Shown here one piece after another: positions 56,522-64,000 of a stretch of DNA of 64,000 nt. This DNA is from Shewanella frigidimarina (lineage in GTDB: Bacteria; Pseudomonadota; Gammaproteobacteria; Enterobacterales; Shewanellaceae): positions 310,001-374,000 of the forward strand of contig NZ_RKKE01000003.1 in the NCBI RefSeq assembly GCF_003797125.1, written 5' to 3'. The position numbers and the translations under genes were made by a program. The first letter of the stretch is position 1; each line of letters begins with the position of its first letter. The notes beneath the pieces were generated by a model. The model was not told the DNA's origin, ran no database searches, and worked only from the letters and a program-made list of their open reading frames with translations.

Positions 56522-58756
56522 TTATTGCGTAGGCTGATCTTGTACGTCTAGTTCTGGAACCCAAATACTGCAACCCAACGGTGGTACTGTGATAACAATA
56601 CTGTGTGACATGCCCTGCCATGGAGTAGCCTGAGCTTCACAGGAATTATCATTGACGACATCACCGCCACCATAGTGGCGATGGTCGCTGTTGAGCAATT
56701 CGCGGTAGTTTTGCGCCGTGGGTACACCCACTCTGAAGCCGTAATAAACCTGTGGAGACATGTTGACCACAATCACGACATGTTGTTGCTTGTCCATTCC
56801 AAAACGACAAAACACCAAAATGTTATTGTCAGCATTGTTGCAGTCGAGCCATTGGAAACCGTCGCTATGATGATCGCGTTGATATAATGCAGGATATTGT
56901 TGATAGCATTGATTGAGATCGCGCACCCAATCTTGCACACCTTGATGTGGTGCATAGGTTAATAAATGCCAGTCTAGGCTCTGGTTATGGTTCCATTCGT
57001 TGCGCTGGGCAAATTCGTTACCCATAAACAATAATTTTTTGCCAGGATGAGTCCACATAAAGCCATAATAAGCACGTAATGTGGCGAACTTCTGCCAGTC
57101 ATCACCCGGAATTTTATGCAGTAACGACCCCTTGCCGTGAACCACTTCATCGTGACTGAGTGACAAAATAAATTGTTCCGTAAAGGCATACACCAAGCTA
57201 AAAGTAAGTTCACCATGGTGATAACGCCTAAAAAGGGGATCGCAACTGATATATCGCAGAGTGTCGTTCATCCAGCCCATATTCCACTTAAAACCGAATC
57301 CTAAGCCATTATTGCTGGTGGCTTGCGTCACACCTGGCCATGCGGTGGACTCTTCAGCAATCATGTTAATGCCTGGGAAGCATTGGTACATGCGCGCATT
57401 TAATTCTTGTAGAAAGCTGATAGCTTCAAGGTTTTCACGGCCGCCAAATTTATTTGGGATCCATTGATCGGCTCTTCTGCTGTAATCGAGGTAAAGCATA
57501 GACGACACAGCATCAAGCCTTAAGCCATCAAAATGAAATTCATCTAACCAGTAATGGGCATTACTGTATAAAAAACTGCGTACTTCTGCGCGGCCATAAT
57601 TATAAATTAGTGTGTCCCAATCCGGTTGTTCGCCTTTGCGGGGATCATCATGTTCATACAAGCAACTACCGTCAAATCGCACCAAGCCATGAGGATCGCG
57701 AGGAAAATGTGCTGGCACCCAATCGAGTAACACCGCAATGCCTTGCTGGTGGCATTCATCAATAAAAGCTCTAAGGCCATTGGCATCACCAAAGCGATAC
57801 GTAGGGGCAAATAACCCTACGGGTTGATATCCCCAAGAGCCATCAAACGGATATTCACTGATTGGCATTAACTGTAAATGGGTAAAACCCATCTCTTTGA
57901 TATAAGGCACTAACTCGGCAATTAACTGCGAGTAATCAGTATATTCCTGGCCGTCATCCCCCTTGCGTCGCCACGATGCTAATTGCACCTCATAGATAGA
58001 CATAGGTTGTACGTGTGGCTGATGACTTACCCGATCTGCTAACCATTGACTATCTTGCCAGTCATAACGTTCGGCATGAGGGATTTTCGAGGCATTATGA
58101 GGTGATGGTTGCATGGCGACCGCGTAAGGATCGGACTTAATAACTTGATTGCCATGCATATCGCTAATGGCGTATTTATAGTGTTGTTCGGGCTCAACCT
58201 CAGCAATGAAAATATCCCACAGCCCACTGGCTGGATGGTGACGCAATATATGGCGCTTATTGTCCCATAAATTAAAATCACCCATCACCGCAACTTGCTT
58301 AGCATTAGGCGCCCAAACACAAAAATGAACCCCTTTCACACCGTGATGCTCGCGCCAATTAGCCCCCTGAAAATGGTATGTTTGCAACTGGCTTCCTTCG
58401 CCAAATAAATACACGTCATCAGGGTTGAGTAAGCTGTCAAATTGATATGGGTCGTTAATAAGTTGCTCACACAAGGGATATTGTACCCGTAATAAATAAG
58501 CGAAAGATTTCACTCTGCGGCCCATTTTACCGGCAAATAAACCGTGATCGTTCACTTGCTCAAGTGTTGCCACTTTACGTCCATCCTTAGCGCTCAACAC
58601 ATCAACACTGATCGCACCAGGTATTAAGCAACGGACAACCAGCGCTTTACCATCATTAACACTGTGCATGCCAAGCAGTGAAAACACATCTGTGTACTCA
58701 CCATTTAATAAGGCTATTTCACTACCTTGTTGAAAATACGGGGTCGCTACAGTCAT
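56522..58756 (-). CDS. glgB: 1,4-alpha-glucan branching enzyme
   Basis: Creates alpha-1,6 branches in glycogen (GH13_9). Two N-terminal modules are present: a GlgB N-terminal domain ([11 protein letters not shown]) and CBM48 ([21 protein letters not shown]). The barrel follows with [14 protein letters not shown], the nucleophile Asp in [11 protein letters not shown], Glu in [11 protein letters not shown] and [14 protein letters not shown] choose ATG 58756 (744 residues) over the TTG at 58780, whose codons overlap the malQ end; the family starts near here. It is coupled to malQ, with 13 bp between stop and start. Confidence 0.95.
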   Translation of the reverse strand: MTVATPYFQQGSEIALLNGEYTDVFSLLGMHSVNDGKALVVRCLIPGAISVDVLSAKDGRKVATLEQVNDHGLFAGKMGRRVKSFAYLLRVQYPLCEQLINDPYQFDSLLNPDDVYLFGEGSQLQTYHFQGANWREHHGVKGVHFCVWAPNAKQVAVMGDFNLWDNKRHILRHHPASGLWDIFIAEVEPEQHYKYAISDMHGNQVIKSDPYAVAMQPSPHNASKIPHAERYDWQDSQWLADRVSHQPHVQPMSIYEVQLASWRRKGDDGQEYTDYSQLIAELVPYIKEMGFTHLQLMPISEYPFDGSWGYQPVGLFAPTYRFGDANGLRAFIDECHQQGIAVLLDWVPAHFPRDPHGLVRFDGSCLYEHDDPRKGEQPDWDTLIYNYGRAEVRSFLYSNAHYWLDEFHFDGLRLDAVSSMLYLDYSRRADQWIPNKFGGRENLEAISFLQELNARMYQCFPGINMIAEESTAWPGVTQATSNNGLGFGFKWNMGWMNDTLRYISCDPLFRRYHHGELTFSLVYAFTEQFILSLSHDEVVHGKGSLLHKIPGDDWQKFATLRAYYGFMWTHPGKKLLFMGNEFAQRNEWNHNQSLDWHLLTYAPHQGVQDWVRDLNQCYQQYPALYQRDHHSDGFQWLDCNNADNNILVFCRFGMDKQQHVVIVVNMSPQVYYGFRVGVPTAQNYRELLNSDHRHYGGGDVVNDNSCEAQATPWQGMSHSIVITVPPLGCSIWVPELDVQDQPTQ

Positions 58757-58769
58757 ATTCAATGATCCA

Positions 58770-61025
58770 TTAATAGGCAAGTTTATCGGATGACGATGTG
58801 TTTACTGTTCTTGTATTTACTGCACTTGTGTTAACTGCACTGGCTTGAGTTCGGGACTTTCGGGCTGATGCTATCGCTTCTAGACGTTGCTGTACTTTAG
58901 GGCTTTGGGACATTTGTTTGATTGAAAGGGGTAATCGACGCTGCCAATTAGGGAATGCTTTCCAGGTGCCGGGAATATTTACCCCATGTTTATCGGCGAC
59001 TAAATCACTTAATTGCACACTAAACAGTTGTGCATTGCCATTTGCGGCAACACGTATCCAGGCCAATAACACACTGTCAAAATCTAATTGTTCAACCGAT
59101 GTAATGGAGGTTGGTAGTTCAAATTCCTGTTCGCGGATAAGCAAGTCAATCAATTGCAGTTTCTCTTGCTGACGCTGGTCTATGGCCTGTTGTAATTTGT
59201 CATCGGTTTCAATCAATTCGAGCTGACGTCGTAGACGTAAGTCAGCACCAAACCACCACGCAGAAAGCGTTGGTACATCATGATTAGCCAGCATCATCAG
59301 GCTTTGACGCTTATAGTTTTGTGGTGATTTGAAGCGATTGTGGTCTTTACAAAAATAAAATAATTCATTGGATAAAATGCCTGCTTCCTGCAAACACGCC
59401 ACAATTTCCGGTGGTACTATGCCTAAATCTTCGCCAATCACGATACAACGAGCGCGCTGACTTTCTAAACAAACAATGGCTAACAAGGTTTCTAACGGAT
59501 AATAGACATAACAACCATTACCGAGTTCTTCATGTAGTGGCCACCACCACAAACGCAGTAATCCCATGACATGATCAATTCTCAATGCCCCACAACTTTG
59601 CATATTACTGCGAACCAACTGGATAAAATGACTATAATCATGCTGTTTTAATTTAACCGGATCGAATGGGGTTAAACCCCAATTTTGGCCATGTTCAGCA
59701 AAAGGATCTGGCGGTGCACCAATACTGGCGTTGTCACAAAACAAATCGGCATTGGCACTAATTTCGGCGCCATGACTCACCGCCCCGACAGCCAAATCAC
59801 GAATAAGCCCAATACTCATACCACATTGTTTTGCATTCAACTGGCAAGCTTGTAATTGCTCATTAGCGACAAATTGTAGATACAAATAAAAGCCAACATC
59901 TTGAGTGAAATATTTAGATACCAATTCCACTTCAACGGTAACAAACTGCATCAGTGCAGCTTCATCATGTGCTAAAAACGCCTTATAGGCTTTGTACCGT
60001 GGCGTTTCGAGCTTGACGTGGTGAGAACAAAATATTTGATACATTTTCTCGAAGGCTGCGTATTTCAGGCTATGCACTTCATCGTAATTAATAAGATGCG
60101 CTTGATTCAGCACTAACCTTTTTTGCTGCCACTTCTGTGATAATAATTCCCCATTGAGGGCCTTATATTCATCAACGGCTTCAATTTGTATGTATAAAGG
60201 GTTTAATCGACGGCGGTCCGTTGGACTGTATGGACTAGGGTTATCTGGCTGGCTGATGTCTACAGCATGTAGTGGATTAAGAAGGATAAAATCCGCACCG
60301 GCATTGGCAGCATACTCTATAAGTTCAGCTAAATTGCCAAAATCACCAATGCCCCATTGCGCCTCATTACGTAAAGCATACAGTTGCGCATTAAGTCCCC
60401 ATGATTCCTTATTGTTGTTAAATGGTTGCGCTGAACGACCTTGATAAGCCGAAGACGGTGCAACCATCAACTGTCCATGTAAGGTGTCTTTACGCTGAGG
60501 ATCATGATTAAACGCTAAATCAACTTGGTGATAACCTAAATGCAATGTAGCGTTATCAAGCATTAAGCGATATTGGCAATAACGTTGATCATTAATATGA
60601 TATTCGCCAGCAATAACACAATCACATACATTGGCACTCACCGAGATTGTGTCAATATTTTCACCGCTGATAGTCACCACAAACCCAGATGCATAATTCT
60701 CTGGCAGATAGACATCAACATGAGGCTTATCAATAGTACACCATTGAAAAGTATGTAGCGGAAGCAACCAAGGCTGTACATCGAGTAGCTCTATTCGTGC
60801 GTCTATCCTTGGTTGTGATAATTGCTGCTGAGTAAAATCCTGTACATCAAATGATTGCGGGTCGGACTCATCATGAAGATGTTCATGTTGATGAAACGAT
60901 GATTGCAATAACATCGTGGTTAAAATCCCCTGCCTGTCCCTAGCGGGTATGTGAACAATATTACCGAAACAATCGATAAACTCTGCCCCAACGCCTTGCA
61001 AATATAGCAACTTCTCTAGTCCCAT
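58770..61025 (-). CDS. malQ: 4-alpha-glucanotransferase (amylomaltase)
   Basis: Transfers malto-oligosaccharides between chains (GH77), processing the short glucans released by GlgP and GlgX. The N-terminal about 150 residues form the MalQ-type beta-sandwich. The barrel holds [25 protein letters not shown] with the nucleophile Asp, [12 protein letters not shown] with the acid Glu, and [13 protein letters not shown] choose ATG 61025 (751 residues), as AGGGAG lies 6 nt before it. The C terminus carries a short repeat-encoded tail ([14 protein letters not shown]) with no equivalent in E. coli MalQ. It is the first gene of the glycogen operon, so the operon promoter lies in the gap upstream. Confidence 0.95.
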   Translation of the reverse strand: MGLEKLLYLQGVGAEFIDCFGNIVHIPARDRQGILTTMLLQSSFHQHEHLHDESDPQSFDVQDFTQQQLSQPRIDARIELLDVQPWLLPLHTFQWCTIDKPHVDVYLPENYASGFVVTISGENIDTISVSANVCDCVIAGEYHINDQRYCQYRLMLDNATLHLGYHQVDLAFNHDPQRKDTLHGQLMVAPSSAYQGRSAQPFNNNKESWGLNAQLYALRNEAQWGIGDFGNLAELIEYAANAGADFILLNPLHAVDISQPDNPSPYSPTDRRRLNPLYIQIEAVDEYKALNGELLSQKWQQKRLVLNQAHLINYDEVHSLKYAAFEKMYQIFCSHHVKLETPRYKAYKAFLAHDEAALMQFVTVEVELVSKYFTQDVGFYLYLQFVANEQLQACQLNAKQCGMSIGLIRDLAVGAVSHGAEISANADLFCDNASIGAPPDPFAEHGQNWGLTPFDPVKLKQHDYSHFIQLVRSNMQSCGALRIDHVMGLLRLWWWPLHEELGNGCYVYYPLETLLAIVCLESQRARCIVIGEDLGIVPPEIVACLQEAGILSNELFYFCKDHNRFKSPQNYKRQSLMMLANHDVPTLSAWWFGADLRLRRQLELIETDDKLQQAIDQRQQEKLQLIDLLIREQEFELPTSITSVEQLDFDSVLLAWIRVAANGNAQLFSVQLSDLVADKHGVNIPGTWKAFPNWQRRLPLSIKQMSQSPKVQQRLEAIASARKSRTQASAVNTSAVNTRTVNTSSSDKLAY
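58798..58842. repeat. malQ: Three imperfect 15-bp tandem repeats at the malQ 3' end
   Basis: Units GTGTTTACTGTTCTT, GTATTTACTGCACTT and GTGTTAACTGCACTG encode the Val-Asn-Thr repeats in the last 25 residues of MalQ. The 15-bp period keeps the reading frame, so copy number can change without breaking the protein. Confidence 0.8.
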
Positions 61026-61422
61026 ATTTGTCTCCCTCGCGATAATTAACTGCATTAATTCCAGCAGTTACCATGCCAGTTCATCATAACAAATTGAAGA
61101 CAGATTAATGGCAATAAAATGACAACGATTACTAACTAAAAATCAGTGACTTACCAATCGATGTTGACATTCAAATGTTTACACACACAATCATTTTAGG
61201 ACTATTAAATGCACGATAATCGGGCGCGCGTCACAAAATGGCGCAATTAAGCAATCAATGTCACTATTATTATTGTTACTCGGATTGTTGTGTAGACGGC
61301 TGATATCAAGTAGGAGCGGTTAATCGTGCAGCAAACAAATTACACAAACTATTGAGCATTCTGATAGGCTTATTAAATCGTTATCCAATGAGTTGCTGGG
61401 CGCTACTCATTGCAGGATGTTT
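61026..61422. other. Upstream region of the glycogen operon
   Basis: About 400 bp between the malQ start and the MITE-like element; no gene. The glycogen operon promoter must lie here (reading leftward), but no pair of -35/-10 elements is convincing. Confidence 0.45.
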
Positions 61423-61782
61423 ATACCAATTCGATTAACTATCAGGTCATTCAGTGGGAATTCTGTGGCTTCTAGGTAAATAATAGGATTGCTAGGCATC
61501 GTTGTTCTGGGCAACTGCTGCTGCGTTGCTCTATCTCCTGCATCTGACCGCCATGGATGGTGGAAATGTCTTATTTTTATGGCAAAAAATAGACCATGTA
61601 ATCGTACGTCAAAAGCATATTAAGCAGCATAGGAGGTGCAGAAACCCGCCCTTGAGAGCCACAGAGGCTTTCCATTTCTTTGTTGAATTGTTTTACAAGG
61701 AAACAACCATTCTTTCAACAATGCGTTTCAAACTGAAAAACTGAGTGACTCTGATTGAGCACATAATTAATCGAATAGGTAT
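61423..61782. mobile_element. MITE-like element, long copy
   Basis: About 360 bp with near-perfect terminal inverted repeats (ATACCAATTCGATTAAC at the left, ATACCTATTCGATTAAT inverted at the right). In reverse orientation it matches the 26830-27092 element along most of its length, with about 97 bp of extra internal sequence. An 80-codon frame inside (61502-61744) is probably not a gene. It ends 38 bp before the nudL start and lies at the border of the glycogen block. Confidence 0.85.
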
Positions 61783-61820
61783 GACACCGAATAGGCTATT
61801 AATTGGATTTAAAAACATCA

Positions 61821-62396
61821 ATGAATAAACACGAATTTACCTTACGCTATAATTTACATCGTCTGGGTTCAATCATCCCTTCTGCGCCCCCATCATACCT
61901 TGGCCGCAAAGCTGCGGTGTTAATCCCTGTTATTGAAATAGAGCAACAATTACATCTAATTTTAACCCTACGCCCAATGCATTTACGTCACCATCCAGGG
62001 CAAATTAGTTTTCCTGGCGGCAAAGTTGAGCCTGATGATATTAATGCCATCCACACTGCGTTGCGCGAAGCTCACGAAGAAATTGGCTTATTGTCAGAAA
62101 ATGTTGATGTTTTAGGCGTGTTTCCAGCCCATAAAACCTTTACCGGTTTTGAGATCACCCCTGTCGTGGCGATGGTAAAGCAGCCATTTGAATTGGTGCT
62201 CGACCCCGGTGAAGTGGATGATTGTTTCTCAGTACCATTGAATTTTTTTATTGAGCGAAGTAACCGTCACAAAATATTTCATTATCGCCACGGCGAACAT
62301 TATCAAGTTCACTTTATGCCATTTGAAGACAAATTTATTTGGGGAGTAACGGCAGCCATTATCGATTTGCTGTGTTATCACATAGAAGATAATTAA
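61821..62396 (+). CDS. nudL: Nudix hydrolase, CoA pyrophosphatase
   Basis: A 191-residue Nudix protein of the NudL/NUDT7 CoA-pyrophosphatase group, which hydrolyses CoA and its derivatives to 4'-phosphopantetheine. The Nudix box reads GGKVEPDDINAIHTALREAHEEIG (G-x5-E-x7-REAHEEIG), preceded by the group's own LTLRPMHLRHHPGQISFPGG signature. I use ATG 61821, giving nearly the E. coli NudL length (192), over TTG 61803. In E. coli it directly follows pabB. Here a MITE-like element lies immediately upstream and pabB is 19 kb away, so it must have a new promoter. Confidence 0.93.
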   Translation: MNKHEFTLRYNLHRLGSIIPSAPPSYLGRKAAVLIPVIEIEQQLHLILTLRPMHLRHHPGQISFPGGKVEPDDINAIHTALREAHEEIGLLSENVDVLGVFPAHKTFTGFEITPVVAMVKQPFELVLDPGEVDDCFSVPLNFFIERSNRHKIFHYRHGEHYQVHFMPFEDKFIWGVTAAIIDLLCYHIEDN

Positions 62397-62509
62397 TCAC
62401 ACCACACGCATGATGTAATACCCAATTGATGATTGAGATTGATAGTTGAAATAATCAACTTTTATCTATTCAGCTTAGTTCTATTGTTCCAAGCATCCAC
62501 AGAGTGATG

Positions 62510-62845
62510 TTACACCACATAGCGAATATACAAACCTGCTGCGAGTGATACCAAAAACAACAACGGAATATTGACCCAAAAACCAATTCGAGTGGTGGCT
62601 TTTGCATAAAAGTTTACCAGCAGATTCAAAAAGCTAACCCCAGCACACCACCATATTAAATACTCTAATTTAATGGTTAACTCAGGATCCCAGTTTAATC
62701 GTACCGATGCACCTTTACTCAAAAAATAACCTACCGCGCGATCAGGTCTGGCTTCTCCAAAAATAATCAAAGCATAAATGGCTAAGCTCCAGCCTAATAA
62801 CGACAAAACGGTCAATACAACCTGTATAATTCCTAAACGAGACAT
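62510..62845 (-). CDS. Small membrane protein of unknown function
   Basis: A 111-residue protein with three or four hydrophobic helices (about residues 6-30, 57-80 and 90-110) and a short cytoplasmic or periplasmic loop with ARPDRAVGYFLSKG. It has no recognisable catalytic motif. The gene is between nudL and asnS in opposite orientation. I do not recognise the family; it is likely a conserved Shewanella hypothetical. Confidence 0.6.
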   Translation of the reverse strand: MSRLGIIQVVLTVLSLLGWSLAIYALIIFGEARPDRAVGYFLSKGASVRLNWDPELTIKLEYLIWWCAGVSFLNLLVNFYAKATTRIGFWVNIPLLFLVSLAAGLYIRYVV

Positions 62846-63026
62846 GGCCTTTCCTTGGTTTACGAGAGAATATAAAGGCTAATTAGCCATATATTTAACC
62901 GACTTACTCAAAAGTATCACATTAATCACCCTAGAATAGCGTTTTCAGCTTGAGAAAAGCCACCAGCAAGGTAAGATAAACCCCAATTTTATATTTATAT
63001 TCGATACGTTGGAGAATAAAGCAACA

Positions 63027-64000
63027 ATGAGCATTGCATCTGTCGCTTCTGTATTTAAAGGTGAACACGCCGTTGGTTCGCAAGTCACTGTCCGTGGCTG
63101 GGTAAGAACTCGTCGTGATTCAAAAGCGGGTATCTCTTTCTTGGCCGTGTATGACGGTTCATGTTTCGACCCTATTCAAGGTGTCTTGCCTAATAGCCTA
63201 GCCAATTACAATGACGATGTATTGAAATTGACTGCTGGCTGCTCTGTCGTAATGACGGGTGAAGTAGTTGCCTCTCCAGGCGCTGGTCAAGCATTTGAAT
63301 TACAAGTCACTGAAATTGTGGTCACAGGTTTTGTTGACGATCCAGATACTTACCCAATGTCGGCCAAACGCCACTCTATTGAGCATTTACGTGAACTTGC
63401 CCATTTACGCCCACGTACCAACATTATTGGTGCCGTAGCTCGTGTACGTAACTGTTTATCGCAAGCGATTCACCGCTTCTATCATCAAGAAGGTTTTATC
63501 TGGGTATCTACCCCGTTAATTACGGCTTCTGACTGTGAAGGTGCTGGCGAAATGTTCCGTGTGTCTACTTTAGACATGGAAAATCTACCTCGCACAGCTG
63601 AAGGTAAAGTCGATTACGATAAAGATTTCTTCGGTAAAGAATCATTCTTAACCGTGTCGGGTCAGTTAAACGCTGAAACGTATGCTTGTGCATTATCTAA
63701 AGTATATACCTTTGGCCCAACGTTTCGTGCTGAAAACTCGAACACCACTCGCCACCTTGCAGAATTCTGGATGGTTGAGCCTGAAGTGGCATTCGCAACG
63801 TTAGATGATGCGGCTGAGTTAGCAGAAAAAATGCTTAAATTCGCGTTTAGCGCAGTGCTTGAAGAACGCATGGATGATTTAAACTTCTTTAACGAACGTG
63901 TTGATAAAACCGTTATCGAACGTTTACAAGCATTCGTAAGCAGTGATTTTGCTCAAGTGGATTACACTGATGCAGTTGAAATCCTTAAAAACTGTGGTAA
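63027..64000 (+). CDS. asnS: Asparaginyl-tRNA synthetase (5' part, cut by the window end)
   Basis: Class IIb aminoacyl-tRNA synthetase charging tRNA-Asn. The frame is open from ATG 63027 (GGAG upstream at 63011-63014) to the window end, about 324 residues of an expected 466. The N-terminal OB-fold anticodon-binding domain ([28 protein letters not shown]... region) precedes the catalytic domain with motif 2 [26 protein letters not shown] and the adenylate-site [10 protein letters not shown]. The frame cannot be followed to its stop here. Confidence 0.97.
   Translation, partial: MSIASVASVFKGEHAVGSQVTVRGWVRTRRDSKAGISFLAVYDGSCFDPIQGVLPNSLANYNDDVLKLTAGCSVVMTGEVVASPGAGQAFELQVTEIVVTGFVDDPDTYPMSAKRHSIEHLRELAHLRPRTNIIGAVARVRNCLSQAIHRFYHQEGFIWVSTPLITASDCEGAGEMFRVSTLDMENLPRTAEGKVDYDKDFFGKESFLTVSGQLNAETYACALSKVYTFGPTFRAENSNTTRHLAEFWMVEPEVAFATLDDAAELAEKMLKFAFSAVLEERMDDLNFFNERVDKTVIERLQAFVSSDFAQVDYTDAVEILKNCG

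Noticed and set aside
61502..61744. 80-codon frame inside the MITE-like element
   Set aside because: It lies entirely within a dispersed repeat whose other copy does not keep the frame, and the translation has no familiar motif.

Overview
The window looks like a chromosomal core region of a Shewanella species (Gammaproteobacteria, Alteromonadales). The evidence is the AT-leaning coding sequence, the gyrA/ubiG divergent pair, the nrdA-nrdB-ferredoxin operon, class I fumarase beside an S9 peptidase, an orphan response regulator of the chromate-response type, and a six-gene glycogen operon. No phage, plasmid, CRISPR array, rRNA operon, transposase gene or defence island was found.

Layout. 1-9 kb: tyrosine/aspartate-type aminotransferase, HAAAP amino acid permease, an atypical family-2 methyltransferase, serC, gyrA. 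9-15 kb: ubiG with a HAD phosphatase (probably MupP), then nrdA-nrdB-[2Fe-2S] ferredoxin behind a promoter carrying two NrdR boxes and DnaA boxes, then a small Fe(II)/2OG dioxygenase-like gene. 15.8-20.6 kb: a POTRA-less Omp85 barrel overlapping a DUF3108-like periplasmic protein, a RIO kinase, an EF-hand protein, and a small zinc-ribbon membrane protein beside a 7-bp tandem repeat. 20.8-28 kb: HAD dehalogenase, YghU-type GST, fadH, sppA, a MITE-like element, ansA. 28-36.5 kb: yeaC-like gene, zinc-ribbon membrane protein, M14 carboxypeptidase, orphan response regulator, DUF885 lipoprotein, yegS-like kinase, rhlE, tRNA-Ser(GGA), ychE. 37-42.5 kb: S9 peptidase, class I fumarase, pabB. 43-61 kb: GST, phosphohexomutase, TonB-dependent receptor, and the glycogen operon malQ-glgB-glgX-glgP-glgC-glgA on the minus strand. 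61.4-64 kb: a second MITE-like copy, nudL, a three-helix membrane protein, and the 5' part of asnS.

How it works together. The phosphohexomutase supplies glucose-1-phosphate. GlgC activates it, GlgA polymerises it, GlgB branches it, and GlgP/GlgX/MalQ mobilise it, so storage and retrieval of glycogen sit in one block. This block separates pabB from nudL, genes that are adjacent in E. coli, and a MITE-like element lies at the nudL edge. nrdA-nrdB-ferredoxin is a complete aerobic deoxyribonucleotide module.

The window is mostly ordinary housekeeping DNA. The less ordinary signals are regulatory or structural: a shared operator-like element in front of a HAD gene and a GST gene, a terminator inside the nrd operon, a degenerate Fur-linked orphan receiver, an 11-nt Shine-Dalgarno/anti-Shine-Dalgarno pair in one transcript, two related MITEs, a 32-bp perfect palindrome, and short tandem repeats.
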